64,000 bases of DNA from Deltaproteobacteria bacterium (GTDB lineage: Bacteria > Myxococcota > Kuafuiibacteriia > Kuafuiibacteriales > Kuafuiibacteriaceae), in NCBI GenBank assembly GCA_020632995.1, contig JACKEN010000001.1, forward strand, positions 1,148,001 through 1,212,000. The letters are read 5' to 3'. The translations under genes and the position numbers were made by a program. Of this stretch, positions 54,170 through 63,329 are shown in pieces (positions within the stretch are counted from its first letter, which is position 1; each line of letters begins with the position of its first letter). The notes below the pieces were generated by a model. That model was given only the letters and a program-made list of their open reading frames with translations, was not told the origin of the DNA and ran no database searches.

Positions 54170-55348
54170 CTACTCGTCGGTGACCTCGTACAGGCCGGCC
54201 GCGCCCATGCCGCCGCCGATGCACATCGACACGATGCCGAAGCGACCACCCCGGCGCCGCAGCTCGTAGAGCAGCGTCGCGCTGAGCTTGGCCCCGGTGC
54301 AGCCGAGGGGGTGACCCAGGGCGATGGCGCCGCCGTTCACGTTGATCTTCTCGGCCGGGATGCCCAGCTCCCGCTGGGAGTAGGCAGCCTGGCTTGCGAA
54401 GGCCTCGTTGACCTCGAACAGATCGATGTCCTCGATCTTGAGGCCGGTCTGCTTCAACAGCGCCCGGATGGCGGGCACCGGGCCGATGCCCATGATCTCC
54501 GGCGGGACGCCCTGCACGGTGAAGCCGCGGAACCGGCCGAGGGGCTTCACCCCGAGGGCCTTGGCCTTGGCGTCCGACAGGAGCACCGCGGCGGCGGCGC
54601 CGTCGTTCATCGGCGACGCGTTGCCCGCGGTGACGGTGCCGGTGGCGCTGAAGGCGGGGCGCAGCTTGGCCAGGGCCTCGAGGGTGGTCTCGGGCCGGGG
54701 GCACTCGTCCACCGTGAAGGGCACCGTGGTGACCTCACCGTCCTTGTAGACGCGGGCCGGCATCGCCACGATCTCGTCGGCGAAGACCTTCTTCTCGATC
54801 GCCCGCACCGCCTTCATGTGCGAGTTGAGGGCGAACTCGTCCTGCATCTCGCGGGAGATGCCGAACTGCGCCGCCACCCGCTCCGCGGTGAGCCCCATGG
54901 CGATGTACGCCTCGGGGCGGCTGTCGACGAGCGAGGGGTTCAAGGAGACCTTGTTCCCCGCCATGGGCACCATGCTCATGGACTCCACGCCGCCCGCCAC
55001 CATCACCTCGGACAGCCCGCACTGGATCTGCATCGCGGCGTGCGCGATCGCCTGCAGGCCCGAGGAGCAGTAGCGGTTGATCGTCTCGCCCGTCACCGTG
55101 TCGGGGAACCCGGCCAGGAACACCGCGTTCCTCGCCACGTTGAAGCCCTGCTCGGCCTCCGGGAAGGCGCAGCCCATCACCACGTCCTCGACGTCGGCGG
55201 GGGCGAGGCCGGGGACGCGGGCCACCGCCTCCTTCAGCACCACCGCCGCCATGTCGTCGGGGCGGGTGTCCTTGAGGGTGCCTTTGATCGCGCGGCCGAC
55301 GGGGGTCCGCACCGCGCTGGCCACAATCGTGTTCAACGGAAATGCCAT
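54170..55348 (-). CDS. fadA: Acetyl-CoA acyltransferase (thiolase)
   Basis: A 392-residue thiolase. The nucleophile is Cys 94 in NRYCSSGLQA, and the base/oxyanion residues are in ALGHPLGCTGA (His near 345) and VSMCIGGGMGAAG (Cys near 377). It performs the last step of fatty-acid beta-oxidation. The gene starts 15 bases after the bifunctional dehydrogenase/hydratase gene, so the two form a fadN-fadA-type operon. The length and motifs match FadA/FadI-like thiolases. The region 54062-54169 holds no gene. Confidence 0.93.
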   Translation of the reverse strand: MAFPLNTIVASAVRTPVGRAIKGTLKDTRPDDMAAVVLKEAVARVPGLAPADVEDVVMGCAFPEAEQGFNVARNAVFLAGFPDTVTGETINRYCSSGLQAIAHAAMQIQCGLSEVMVAGGVESMSMVPMAGNKVSLNPSLVDSRPEAYIAMGLTAERVAAQFGISREMQDEFALNSHMKAVRAIEKKVFADEIVAMPARVYKDGEVTTVPFTVDECPRPETTLEALAKLRPAFSATGTVTAGNASPMNDGAAAAVLLSDAKAKALGVKPLGRFRGFTVQGVPPEIMGIGPVPAIRALLKQTGLKIEDIDLFEVNEAFASQAAYSQRELGIPAEKINVNGGAIALGHPLGCTGAKLSATLLYELRRRGGRFGIVSMCIGGGMGAAGLYEVTDE

Positions 55349-55363
55349 GTCGTTCCTCCGTCC

Positions 55364-57739
55364 TCAGTTCCGGAGCGGCTTGTTGTTCATCAACAAGCTC
55401 TGCATCCGCGCCTGGCTCTTCTCCATGCCGCACAGGGAGAGGAAGGCCTCACGCTCCAAATCGAGGTAGTGCTGCTCGGTGAGCTCGGTGCCCGGGGCCA
55501 CGTTCCCGCCGGTGAGCACGTGCAGCACCTTCTGGGCGATGACCGCGTCGTGCTCGGTGGCGAAGCCGCCCTGCACCATGCCCCAGACCGACATCTGGAT
55601 GCTCTTGGCCGCGTCCTGGCCGGCGGCCTTGATCACCCGCGGGCGGGGCGGCCGGTAGCCAGCGCGCGCCATGCCGAGCGCCTTCTGCTTCGCCTCGTAC
55701 AGGTGGTGCCCCTTGTGGAGCGACACCCCGTCGGTGGGGAGCAGGAAGCGCAGGCGCTTGGCCTCCTCGGCGCCCGTGGCCACCTTGGCCATCGCGATGT
55801 TCAAGGAGCCCTGGCCGATGAAGGCCAACAGATCCGCGCCCTTCACGTCCTGGGCGCCCTCGGTCCAGCGCTCCACCATGCGGAGGCACCCGCCGCCGCC
55901 GGGGAGCAGGCCCGCGCCGACCTCGACCAGGCCCATGTACGTCTCCGCCTGGGCCTGGCACGCGTCGGCCGCCATCGCGATCTCCGCGCAGCCGCCGAAG
56001 GTGTACTGGAAGGGCGCCGCCACCACCGGGACCTTGGCGTAGCGCAGGCCCTGCAAGGCAGCCTGCAACCCGGTGATCGCGCCGTCGATCATGCCCCACT
56101 CGCCCTGCATCGCGCCCATGTAGATCAACATGAGGTTGGCGCCGGCGCCGAAGTGGGCCCCCTGGTTGCCGATGACCAGGGCGTCGAAGCCGCTCTCGGC
56201 CACCTCCACCGAGCGCGCGAGCATCTTGATGACGTCGTCGTCGATGGTGTTCATCTTGGTGTGGACCTCGAGGCAGAGCACGCCGTCACCGAGATCGATG
56301 AGGTGCGCCCCGAGGTTCTTCTCCACCACGTTCTTGGCGTCCTCCTTGAGGGCCGCGAGCGAGATGTTCTTGGGATCCTTGGGCAGCTTCGCCGCCTTCT
56401 TGGCCGTGACGTCGTAGAAGTCCCGGTCGGACAGGGGGCCGCCGTAGAAGCTCTCCCGGCCGCTCTCGAGCATGTCCATGACGACCTTGGGCACCTGGAT
56501 GCCCTCGGCCTGCATGCGGGCCACGCTGTCCTTCACCCCGATGGCGTCCCACGCCTCGAAGGGGCCCATGTCCCAGTTGTAGCCCCACTTCATGGCGTTA
56601 TCGATCTGGACCAGGTCGTCCGAGATCTCGCCCACGAGCTTGGCGCTGTAGCAGAGGGTGTGGGCCAGGGCCGCCCAGCCGAACTTCGCGGCCTTGTCCT
56701 GTTGGGCCACGAACTTCTTGAGCCGCGCGCCCGGATCCTCGACCTCGCGCACCGCGCCGATCGAGTCGAAGCGCACCTTCTTCTGCTCCCGGTACGCGCC
56801 GGTGGCCACGTCGTAGACCTGGATGTCCTTGCCGACCTTCTTGTAGAAGCCGGCGCCGGTCTTCCGGCCCAGGTTCTTGGCCTTCACGAGGCCCAGGATC
56901 CACTCGGGCATCTTGAAGACGTCGCGCTCGGGGTCGTCGGCGAGGCTGTCGTAGCAGTTGTTGGCCACGTGCACGAAGGTGTCGAGGCCCACGATGTCGC
57001 CGGTCTGGAACGCCGCGCTCTTCGGCCGCCCCATCGGGGTGCCGACGATCTTGTCGACCTCTTCGATGGTGACGTCGTGCTCCGGCATGAGGTGCACGGT
57101 CTTCATCAGGCCGTAGGTGCCGATGCGGTTGGCGATGAAGTTGGTGGTGTCCTTGCCGTACACCACGCCCTTGCCCAGGTAGTCGCCGATCGCGGCGGCC
57201 CGAGCCATCGTCTCTTCGCTGCTCTTCGGCCCCGGCACCAGCTCCAGCAGGTGCATGTAGCGGACGGGGTTGAAGAAGTGCATGACGCAGAAGCGGGCCT
57301 GCAGGTCGGGCGGCAGATCCGCGGTCATGCCCTCGAGCGAGAGGCCTGAGGTGTTGGAGCACAACAGCGCGTCCGACTTCAGGACCTTCGCCACCTTGGC
57401 GAAGAGGGCGCGCTTGATGTCGAGGTTCTCCACCACCGCCTCGATGACCAGATCGCACTCGGCGAGCTTGTCGAGGTGGTCTTCGAAGTTCCCCACCGTG
57501 ATCATATGGGCGAGGTCGGGGTCGAAGAAGGTGGCGGGCTTGCTCTTGAGCGCCTTCTGCACCGCGCCCGCGGCGAAGCGGTTGCGCGCGGCCGGATCGG
57601 CCTTCTCCGCGTCGGAGAGGTTGGGTGGGACGATGTCGAGTAGGTACGTCTTGATGCCTGCGCCGGCGAGGTGGGCTGCGATGCCCGTCCCCATGACGCC
57701 CGCACCCAGGACCGCGGCGGTATCGAGTCGATGGGCCAT
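55364..57739 (-). CDS. fadN: FadN-like 3-hydroxyacyl-CoA dehydrogenase/enoyl-CoA hydratase
   Basis: A 791-residue bifunctional protein. The N-terminal part is the NAD-dependent 3-hydroxyacyl-CoA dehydrogenase: VLGAGVMGTGIAAHL (residues 10-24), CSNTSGLSLEGM, and the catalytic His region HFFNPVRYMHLLELV. The C-terminal part is a crotonase-like hydratase (VIGNQGAHFGAGANLM for the oxyanion hole, then FGGCAEIAMAADA with a Glu). This dehydrogenase-first order and size match Bacillus FadN, not E. coli FadB. A good Shine-Dalgarno (GGAGGCG) precedes the ATG. The palindrome 32 bases upstream of the start is a likely operator. Confidence 0.92.
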   Translation of the reverse strand: MAHRLDTAAVLGAGVMGTGIAAHLAGAGIKTYLLDIVPPNLSDAEKADPAARNRFAAGAVQKALKSKPATFFDPDLAHMITVGNFEDHLDKLAECDLVIEAVVENLDIKRALFAKVAKVLKSDALLCSNTSGLSLEGMTADLPPDLQARFCVMHFFNPVRYMHLLELVPGPKSSEETMARAAAIGDYLGKGVVYGKDTTNFIANRIGTYGLMKTVHLMPEHDVTIEEVDKIVGTPMGRPKSAAFQTGDIVGLDTFVHVANNCYDSLADDPERDVFKMPEWILGLVKAKNLGRKTGAGFYKKVGKDIQVYDVATGAYREQKKVRFDSIGAVREVEDPGARLKKFVAQQDKAAKFGWAALAHTLCYSAKLVGEISDDLVQIDNAMKWGYNWDMGPFEAWDAIGVKDSVARMQAEGIQVPKVVMDMLESGRESFYGGPLSDRDFYDVTAKKAAKLPKDPKNISLAALKEDAKNVVEKNLGAHLIDLGDGVLCLEVHTKMNTIDDDVIKMLARSVEVAESGFDALVIGNQGAHFGAGANLMLIYMGAMQGEWGMIDGAITGLQAALQGLRYAKVPVVAAPFQYTFGGCAEIAMAADACQAQAETYMGLVEVGAGLLPGGGGCLRMVERWTEGAQDVKGADLLAFIGQGSLNIAMAKVATGAEEAKRLRFLLPTDGVSLHKGHHLYEAKQKALGMARAGYRPPRPRVIKAAGQDAAKSIQMSVWGMVQGGFATEHDAVIAQKVLHVLTGGNVAPGTELTEQHYLDLEREAFLSLCGMEKSQARMQSLLMNNKPLRN

Positions 57740-57770
57740 TTTAGTTTCGCCTCCGTTGAGTCTTACGAAA

Positions 57771-57788
57771 ACTGAATGACGATTCAGT
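57771..57788. promoter_or_regulatory. Palindrome upstream of fadN, probable TetR/FadR-type operator
   Basis: ACTGAATGACGATTCAGT has perfect 7-base arms (ACTGAAT and ATTCAGT) around a 4-base spacer, 32 bases upstream of the fadN start. It resembles the TGAATGA...TCATTCA boxes bound by TetR-family FadR repressors of beta-oxidation genes. It is the best candidate for acyl-CoA-responsive control of the fadN-fadA operon. No regulator gene lies next to it. Confidence 0.6.
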
Positions 57789-57872
57789 CCTCGGGGGCAC
57801 CCTAGGCGCTGGGGCCCCGGGTGGCAAGGCCGAGCACCGAGAAGAGGCTGTTTCGTTTCGGGGGGAGGCTGT

Positions 57873-59345
57873 TCAGCGGGCCGCGTCGCGGAGGGGGTCG
57901 AAGGTGGCCAGCGGCTTGCGCATACCCACCTCGTAGACCGTGATGCCCTCGCTCCCCCAGCGGGCCTGGCGGGTCTGGAACAGGCTGGGATCGAACGTGA
58001 TCCCGTGGCCGTGGGAGGTGCGGAGCTTTCCCCCCGCGGTGGGGTCGTACTCGCCGTCGGTGAGGGCGGTGCTGTTGCTGCTCCGGGGCTCGAGCGACAC
58101 CACGGTGCCGCCGACCCGGAAGTCCTGCTTCGCCGCCTTGGGCGGGGCGAGGAACTGCACCAGGCGCGACAGATCGAAGCTCTTGCCGTCCCGCTGGATC
58201 CGGACCCGGTCGCCGCTCGGCTGCCCCTCGAGCTGGAAGAGGGGCCGCTCGCCGAGGGGCGCGGGGTTCGCGCGGGGGTCGGGCACCGCGTGATCCCACA
58301 GCGCGGTGAGGGCGGGCTCGGGGGCGGGCTGGTGCTCGAGGCGCCCCGAGAAGACCCGCTTCGAGGTCCAGGCCTCGCCCTTGTCGAACTGCAGGCTGCG
58401 CTCGTAGAGCACCTCACCCTGGGCGTCGATGACCCGCACCCCGAAGGTCGGGTCGCGGGTGTAGGCCTTGGCGTCGGGGTGCTGCACCAGGCTGCGGGAG
58501 ATGGTGACCGCGTTGTGCTTGGCCCCCTCGATCTCGACCGTGGAGGGCCGCAGGTAGGCGCCTTGCTGGTTCCCCGCGCCGTCCATCAGCACCACGGTGG
58601 CGCCCTTCGGCACCGTGACGAGCACGTCGTCCCGCTCGAACCCGTGCACGGTGAAGCCGCCCACCGGGTCCTTGTCGCGCTTCACGCTGAGGTGATCGAG
58701 GTACCGGCGCTGGAAGACCGCAACCTCGCCTGCGCCGTCGAGCTTCGAGAAGCGGGAGTCGACGTTCACCACCAGGTCCCGGGCGCTCGCGGCGGGGGCG
58801 CCGGCCTTGCCGAGGGCGGTGAGGGCCACGTCCAGCTTCTCGCCGAGGGCCGCCCGCGCCTCCTGGGTGCCGAGCGCGCGGCCGAGGTCACCCACGGTGG
58901 CCTTGCCATCGATGAGGCGCTGGGCGAGCTCGGGCGCCGCCTTCTGCAGGAAGGCCTGCGCCGCCTCCGCCGCGCTCCCGAGGGCGGCGGGGCCCACCTC
59001 GGCGCCGAGGGTGTCGGGGTGCTCGACCGCGGCCCGCGCGCTCAGGCTCGGCACCGGGAAGTCGGCGGGCAGCCCGACCTTCAGGAGGTCGCCGCCCACC
59101 GGGGCGAGGAGCTTCCTCACCGCCTCGGCCGGGAAGGGCACGAGGCGAGCCCCGGCCTTGATCCCCGCCGCCTCGACTGCGGCGGCGGCCTGCTCCACCG
59201 CGGAGATCGTGACCTGGCCGGCCCCGTTGACGAGGAGATCGTTGGTCCGGTGCAGCTGATCCCGGATCTGGCTGACCTGGTCCTCGGGCAGGCCGAGGGT
59301 GCGCAGGAGGGGGAGCTGGAGCTTCTGGCTGGGGCGGGCCTGCAT
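57873..59345 (-). CDS. Uncharacterised 490-residue soluble protein
   Basis: A protein with no signal peptide and no domain I know. The first 45 residues are helical (LLRTLGLPEDQVSQIRDQL); residues 55-210 are Ala/Leu-rich helices. The second half is beta-rich with landmarks GATVVLMDGAGNQQGAYLRPS, HNAVTISRSLVQHP and VRVIDAQGEVLYERSLQF. The start is the ATG at 59345, and the G/C third-position bias supports coding. The ATP-grasp gene on the same strand ends 52 bases upstream of its start. A link to secreted or structural proteins is only a guess. Confidence 0.75.
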   Translation of the reverse strand: MQARPSQKLQLPLLRTLGLPEDQVSQIRDQLHRTNDLLVNGAGQVTISAVEQAAAAVEAAGIKAGARLVPFPAEAVRKLLAPVGGDLLKVGLPADFPVPSLSARAAVEHPDTLGAEVGPAALGSAAEAAQAFLQKAAPELAQRLIDGKATVGDLGRALGTQEARAALGEKLDVALTALGKAGAPAASARDLVVNVDSRFSKLDGAGEVAVFQRRYLDHLSVKRDKDPVGGFTVHGFERDDVLVTVPKGATVVLMDGAGNQQGAYLRPSTVEIEGAKHNAVTISRSLVQHPDAKAYTRDPTFGVRVIDAQGEVLYERSLQFDKGEAWTSKRVFSGRLEHQPAPEPALTALWDHAVPDPRANPAPLGERPLFQLEGQPSGDRVRIQRDGKSFDLSRLVQFLAPPKAAKQDFRVGGTVVSLEPRSSNSTALTDGEYDPTAGGKLRTSHGHGITFDPSLFQTRQARWGSEGITVYEVGMRKPLATFDPLRDAAR

Positions 59346-59397
59346 GGGTGGGTCTATGTAGTTAAGCAGCCTTCAGTCGGGGAGTAAATGCGCAGCA

Positions 59398-60366
59398 TCA
59401 CACGCCCCCTCCGGGCGGCCCGAGGCGGGCCAGGAGGGCGTCCGCGAAGCGGCCCGGAGAGGCCGTATCCGTTCGGAAATACAGGGCGGGCTCCACCAGC
59501 TCGAGCTCCATGAGGCGGGGCTGGCCGGCCGCGTCCCGCACCATGTCGACCCGGGCGTAGAGGGGGGCCCCGGCCACCGCGGCCACCGCCTGGCCATCGG
59601 CGGCGGCCCCCAATGGGGGGCGTTCCCGTCCGAGGGCCGTGCGAAGAGGCCGACCGAAGGGCGGGCTTGTCAACGCCCGGTGGGCCGCCGCCACCAGGTC
59701 GGGGGCCGGCCGCGGGTCGGGCCGGATGTCGCCCCCGTGCTCCTCCTGAACCCGGAAGTCCCCCGCCTTGGGCACCTTCACGATCGCGTGGCTCAGGGCG
59801 CCCTCGAAGAAGAACAGGGAGTGCTCCCCCTGGGTGAGCACGTTGGGCAGGAAGGGTTGCACCAGGAGCTCGGTGCCGTCGCAGGCGGCCACGACGTCGG
59901 CCAGTGCGTCGGCGTCGAGGGACTCGGGGAGGCGGTGGGCGCCGACCGCGTTCGCGCCCACGGTGGGCTTCACGATCAGCTCGCCCCCGCCCAGGGCCCG
60001 GCGGAGCTCGGGGACCGCCTCCGCGGTGAGCCGCGCGACCACTCGGGTGGGGATCACCGGCACCCCCGCCGCCTCGAGGGCGAGCAGGTAGCCCTTGTGC
60101 ACGTTGGCCTCCACCACCTCGAGGGGGTTGAGCAGGAGGGATTGCGCGTCGATGCGCCGGAGCGCGTGCAGGAAGTCCTGCAGGTGCTGGGTGTAGTCCC
60201 AGGTGGAGCGGATGATCACCGCCGCGTACCGGCTGAAGTCCACGTCGGCGCGCCAGGGGACGGTCTCGACCTCGAAGCCGCGCTCGGCGAGGGCGGGTCG
60301 CGCGAGATCGTCGTCACACACGAAGTCCGTGAGGTCGTTCATGCTCAGGAAGGCGATGCGGCGCAC
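59398..60366 (-). CDS. ATP-grasp enzyme (peptide/ligase type)
   Basis: A 322-residue protein beginning MRRIAFLSMNDLTDFVCDDD, typical of a group of ATP-grasp proteins near RimK and glutathione synthetase. Ligands include NPLEVVEANVHKGYLLALE with a Lys for ATP, LIVKPTVGANAVGA (the flexible Lys and Gly-rich loop) and YARVDMVRDAAGQPRLMELELVEPALYF with metal-binding Asp/Glu residues. A segment around residues 220-255 (SPPFGRPLRTALGRERPP) looks longer than usual and may be an insertion. It would join a carboxylate to an amine or thiol; the substrates are not known. Confidence 0.85.
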   Translation of the reverse strand: MRRIAFLSMNDLTDFVCDDDLARPALAERGFEVETVPWRADVDFSRYAAVIIRSTWDYTQHLQDFLHALRRIDAQSLLLNPLEVVEANVHKGYLLALEAAGVPVIPTRVVARLTAEAVPELRRALGGGELIVKPTVGANAVGAHRLPESLDADALADVVAACDGTELLVQPFLPNVLTQGEHSLFFFEGALSHAIVKVPKAGDFRVQEEHGGDIRPDPRPAPDLVAAAHRALTSPPFGRPLRTALGRERPPLGAAADGQAVAAVAGAPLYARVDMVRDAAGQPRLMELELVEPALYFRTDTASPGRFADALLARLGPPGGGV

Positions 60367-60539
60367 GCCGGCTGCATACGGCCCTGGCCGCGGGTGGGCA
60401 AGCGGCCGGAGCGGACGTTCACGTGCAGCCCTTGCGCCGGGGAGGTGCCGATGCTGCGCGTCGGCGTTTGCCCGCAGCGTGTGTCGGGCGGTGCCTGTAG
60501 GTGACGCGCCTTGGCATGCCTGATGCTGAACGCGGGGCC

Positions 60540-62300
60540 ATGACCCGCGTAAACGGCAACCTGGCCTCCAACCAACTCCCTCAGTACCGCCGCCCCGACG
60601 ACCAGGCCCGCCCGGACTCGGCCCCCGGGGAGGCCGCGGACCGGCCCGCGCGGATCTCGGCCGCGGTGGCCTCGATCGTGGCGATGACCGGCGACGGGGT
60701 CTCCTCGGTGCAGGCGAACGTAGCCGAGCGCACCCCCGAGGCGCGCACCGAGGCCTACGTGCGGCAGCACTTCGAGCAGGAGTTCGGCAAGCTCGCCTCC
60801 GACCCCGACAAGTTCCACGCGATGATGAAGGAGGTCTACGGGGCCGGCTATGACAAGAACGCGGCCGAGCAGATGCGCCAGCAGGCGCTGAAGGGCGACT
60901 ACTCGTGGCTCCCGAAGGTGGAGTTCGTCGACGGCAAGACCCTGGGCGGGGCCCACGGGGCGTACGACAAGGAGTCCGGCACCGTCTTCTTGAGCAAGGA
61001 GCTCCTCGGCAACCCGAAGCTGGCCGCCCAGACCTTCATGGAGGAGGCCGGCCACCACATCGACACCAAGCTCAACAAGACCGACGCCCAGGGCGACGAG
61101 GGCGAGATGTTCCGCCGCCTGATGGCGGGGGAGAAGCTCACCGACGCCCAGAAGGCCGAGATCCGGGCCGAGAACGACAAGGGCACCATCACCGTCAACG
61201 GCAAGACGATCGAGGTGGAGTTCTGGAACCCCTTCAAGGCGGCGGGCAAGGCGATCAAGAAGGCCGCGAAGGCGGTGGGCAACGCGGTCAAGGGCGTGGC
61301 CAAGGGCGTCGGCCGCGTCTTCGAGGGCGTGGGCAAGGGCATCAAGAACGTCTTCGTCGGCATCGGCGAGGGCGTGGGCGGCTTCTTCAGCAACCTCTTC
61401 AAGGGGAAGATCGGGGACGCCTTCGGCGCGCTCTGGAAGGGCATCGACAAGGCGGTATTCAAGAGCACCGGTGCGGTGCTGGACGGCGTCATCGACGGTG
61501 CCCAGACCGCCTTCAACGGGGTCACCGAGCTGCTGCCCGGGTTCCTGAAGAAGCCGGTGCGCTGGGTCAGCGACCGGGTGTTCGACGCCGGCCGCAGCGT
61601 GGTGATGGGGGCCCACGGGATCATCCAGTCCGCCGCCAACAACCTGGTGGAGGCCGGCGGCACGTTCCTTGGTGGCATCGGCAAGATCTTCAAGGGCGAC
61701 TTCAAGGAGGGCTTCAAGGACATGGGCCTGGGCCTCTTGAAGGTGGTGCAGACCCCGGTGGACGCGCTGATCCTCGGGCTCGGCAAGGGCATCTCGGCCA
61801 TCCAGACCCTGATCGGCCTGGAGCCCCCGGGCAGGAAGCTCACCGACGCCGAGATCGCGGAGCTGAAGAAGGTCTACGGCGACTCCATCGACTACGACCA
61901 GGTGCGGATCAAGGAGGGCTTCAGCGGCCTGTTCAGCACCAACGACCGGCCCTTCGCCCACGGCAACACGCTCTACATGAAGGACCAGACCGTGGATCAG
62001 GAGCTGCTCACCCACGAGATGATGCACATCTGGCAGTACCAGAACGGCGGCAGCGACTACATGAGCGAGGCCCTCGTGTCGCAGTGGTGGGGCAAGGGCT
62101 ACGACTGGGAGGCCAGCGTCCCCGGCACCCCGTGGGAGGACCTCGAGCCGGAGCAGCAGGCGGAGTTCATGGAGAAGGCGTGGGCCTCGGGCTTCTTCAA
62201 CGACCCGGAGCACAACAGCTTCATCTGGAACGGCGTGGACTACACCGACTACCTCAAGGACGCGCTGAAGAAGGTGCGGGCCGGCGAGGGCGCGCCCTGA
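60540..62300 (+). CDS. Toxin-like protein with two zincin-type motifs and amphipathic central region
   Basis: A 586-residue protein. Residues 90-210 form a first domain with EEAGHHID (168-175) and then QGDEGEMFRRL, resembling an EExGHxxD/GDEG domain found in secreted calcium-binding-type proteins. Residues about 215-430 are a run of Lys/Gly/Phe amphipathic segments (KGVAKGVGRVFEGVGKG; NVFVGIGEGVGGFFSNLF), like membrane-active or pore-forming regions. The last domain has HEMMH (492-496) with a Glu at 510 as possible third ligand, as in eCIS-core/DUF4157 proteins. There is no signal peptide. The ATG at 60540 is preferred over the GTG at 60501. It is a candidate secreted toxin or effector. Confidence 0.78.
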   Translation: MTRVNGNLASNQLPQYRRPDDQARPDSAPGEAADRPARISAAVASIVAMTGDGVSSVQANVAERTPEARTEAYVRQHFEQEFGKLASDPDKFHAMMKEVYGAGYDKNAAEQMRQQALKGDYSWLPKVEFVDGKTLGGAHGAYDKESGTVFLSKELLGNPKLAAQTFMEEAGHHIDTKLNKTDAQGDEGEMFRRLMAGEKLTDAQKAEIRAENDKGTITVNGKTIEVEFWNPFKAAGKAIKKAAKAVGNAVKGVAKGVGRVFEGVGKGIKNVFVGIGEGVGGFFSNLFKGKIGDAFGALWKGIDKAVFKSTGAVLDGVIDGAQTAFNGVTELLPGFLKKPVRWVSDRVFDAGRSVVMGAHGIIQSAANNLVEAGGTFLGGIGKIFKGDFKEGFKDMGLGLLKVVQTPVDALILGLGKGISAIQTLIGLEPPGRKLTDAEIAELKKVYGDSIDYDQVRIKEGFSGLFSTNDRPFAHGNTLYMKDQTVDQELLTHEMMHIWQYQNGGSDYMSEALVSQWWGKGYDWEASVPGTPWEDLEPEQQAEFMEKAWASGFFNDPEHNSFIWNGVDYTDYLKDALKKVRAGEGAP

Positions 62301-62305
62301 GGAGA

Positions 62306-63175
62306 CTACCCGCTCAACGCCTGGGCCACATTCTCGCTGGCGTAGTCGAGGAACTGCCGGACGAGCGGCGACATCGACCGTCGCTCGACCACGAGCGCGC
62401 GCATGGGGTTCTCGGGCAACGGGTGCTCCGGCAGAGCCTCGAGCAGGCGTCCCTGCTCGAGGCTCCGCGCGGCGATGAAGGGTGGTACCTCGGTCACGAC
62501 ATCGCCGGCCTGCCGGCGAGCCGCAGCAGATGCAGGTAGTCGTTCGTGACGAACACCGGCTCGAGGTCCACCTCGGAGTCGCCCAGGTGCCAGACGCGCT
62601 CCCCCGGGCTGCGCCAACGAGGCGCAGGGGACCCAGGTCAAGTCCGACGGCGCAGCGAGGGGTGAGTCGCGAGGAACCTCGGTGAGGCGACGAGTCGGTG
62701 TCGATAGCGGGTCAGCGTGCGCCCGACGTAGCCAGCAGAGCCCGCTCACCGACGCGGATCGCGATGTCGATCCCATCGGACACCAGGTCGACGCGTCGAT
62801 CCGTGACGAAGACATCGAACGTGACCGCAGGAGGGTGCCGACGGCCGAAGGGCTCGAAAGAGGGCCACAAGGCCTCGAGGTGGGGCGGCATGGAGATGCG
62901 GAGCCTCCCGGCGACCCCGACGCGTCGTGAAGCCGCTGTTCAGCCTGCGCCAAGGCCGCGAGCGCAGGCTGAGCGTCCGCGATGAGCTGGTTGCCGGCCG
63001 GAGTCAGCGCGCAGGCCTCGAGGACCTCGCTCGAGCAGCCGCAGGCCGAGGTCGTCCTCGAGCTTGCGCAGCTGGCGGCTGAGCGTCGGCAGGGGATGCC
63101 CGTCCGCCGCGCAGCCTCCGAGATGCTGCCCGCCTCCGCCGCCTGCACGAACAGGTTCACCGCGTTGAGGTCCAT
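62306..63175 (-). pseudogene. LysR-family regulator, frameshifted
   Basis: The start is an ATG at 63175 and the protein opens MDLNAVNLFVQAAEAGSISEAARRTGIP, a clear LysR helix-turn-helix start. The next block LPTLSRQLRKLEDDLGLRLLER is in another frame: one C appears missing in a CCCC run at about 63098-63102. LTPAGNQLIADAQPALAAL is again in the first frame, and the late end (VVTEVPPFIAARSLEQGRLL, LVRQFLDYASENVAQAL) is LysR-like. At least three or four frame changes separate these pieces. So it is either a decayed gene or one with sequence errors. Confidence 0.7.
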
Positions 63176-63224
63176 GTGCGTCCTCCCGTAGGCCTCTCAT
63201 ATTCGAGAGGCTGGCTCTGAGTAG

Positions 63225-63329
63225 TGGGTCTACCCCAGCGAGATCCGAGAGGTCTACAACCGAACCCGCGATGACCAACTCATCGCCAGCAGCGCAGTCG
63301 ACCTGGACCCTCGCGTCGAGCCGCGATGA
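63225..63329 (+). other. Possible C-terminal remnant of an upstream gene
   Basis: A 34-codon open stretch after a TAG at 63222 reads PSEIREVYNRTRDDQLIASS and ends AVDLDPRVEPR at a TGA overlapping the next ATG (ATGA at 63326). It has protein-like composition and the overlap typical of coupled genes here, but no start codon and no upstream body. It may be the tail of a truncated or frameshifted gene. The evidence is weak. Confidence 0.25.

Noticed and set aside
54311..57349. A 1012-codon open frame on the plus strand over the fadN-fadA operon
   Set aside because: It is antisense to two well-supported genes and lacks domains; composition is His/Gly/Arg shadow sequence.
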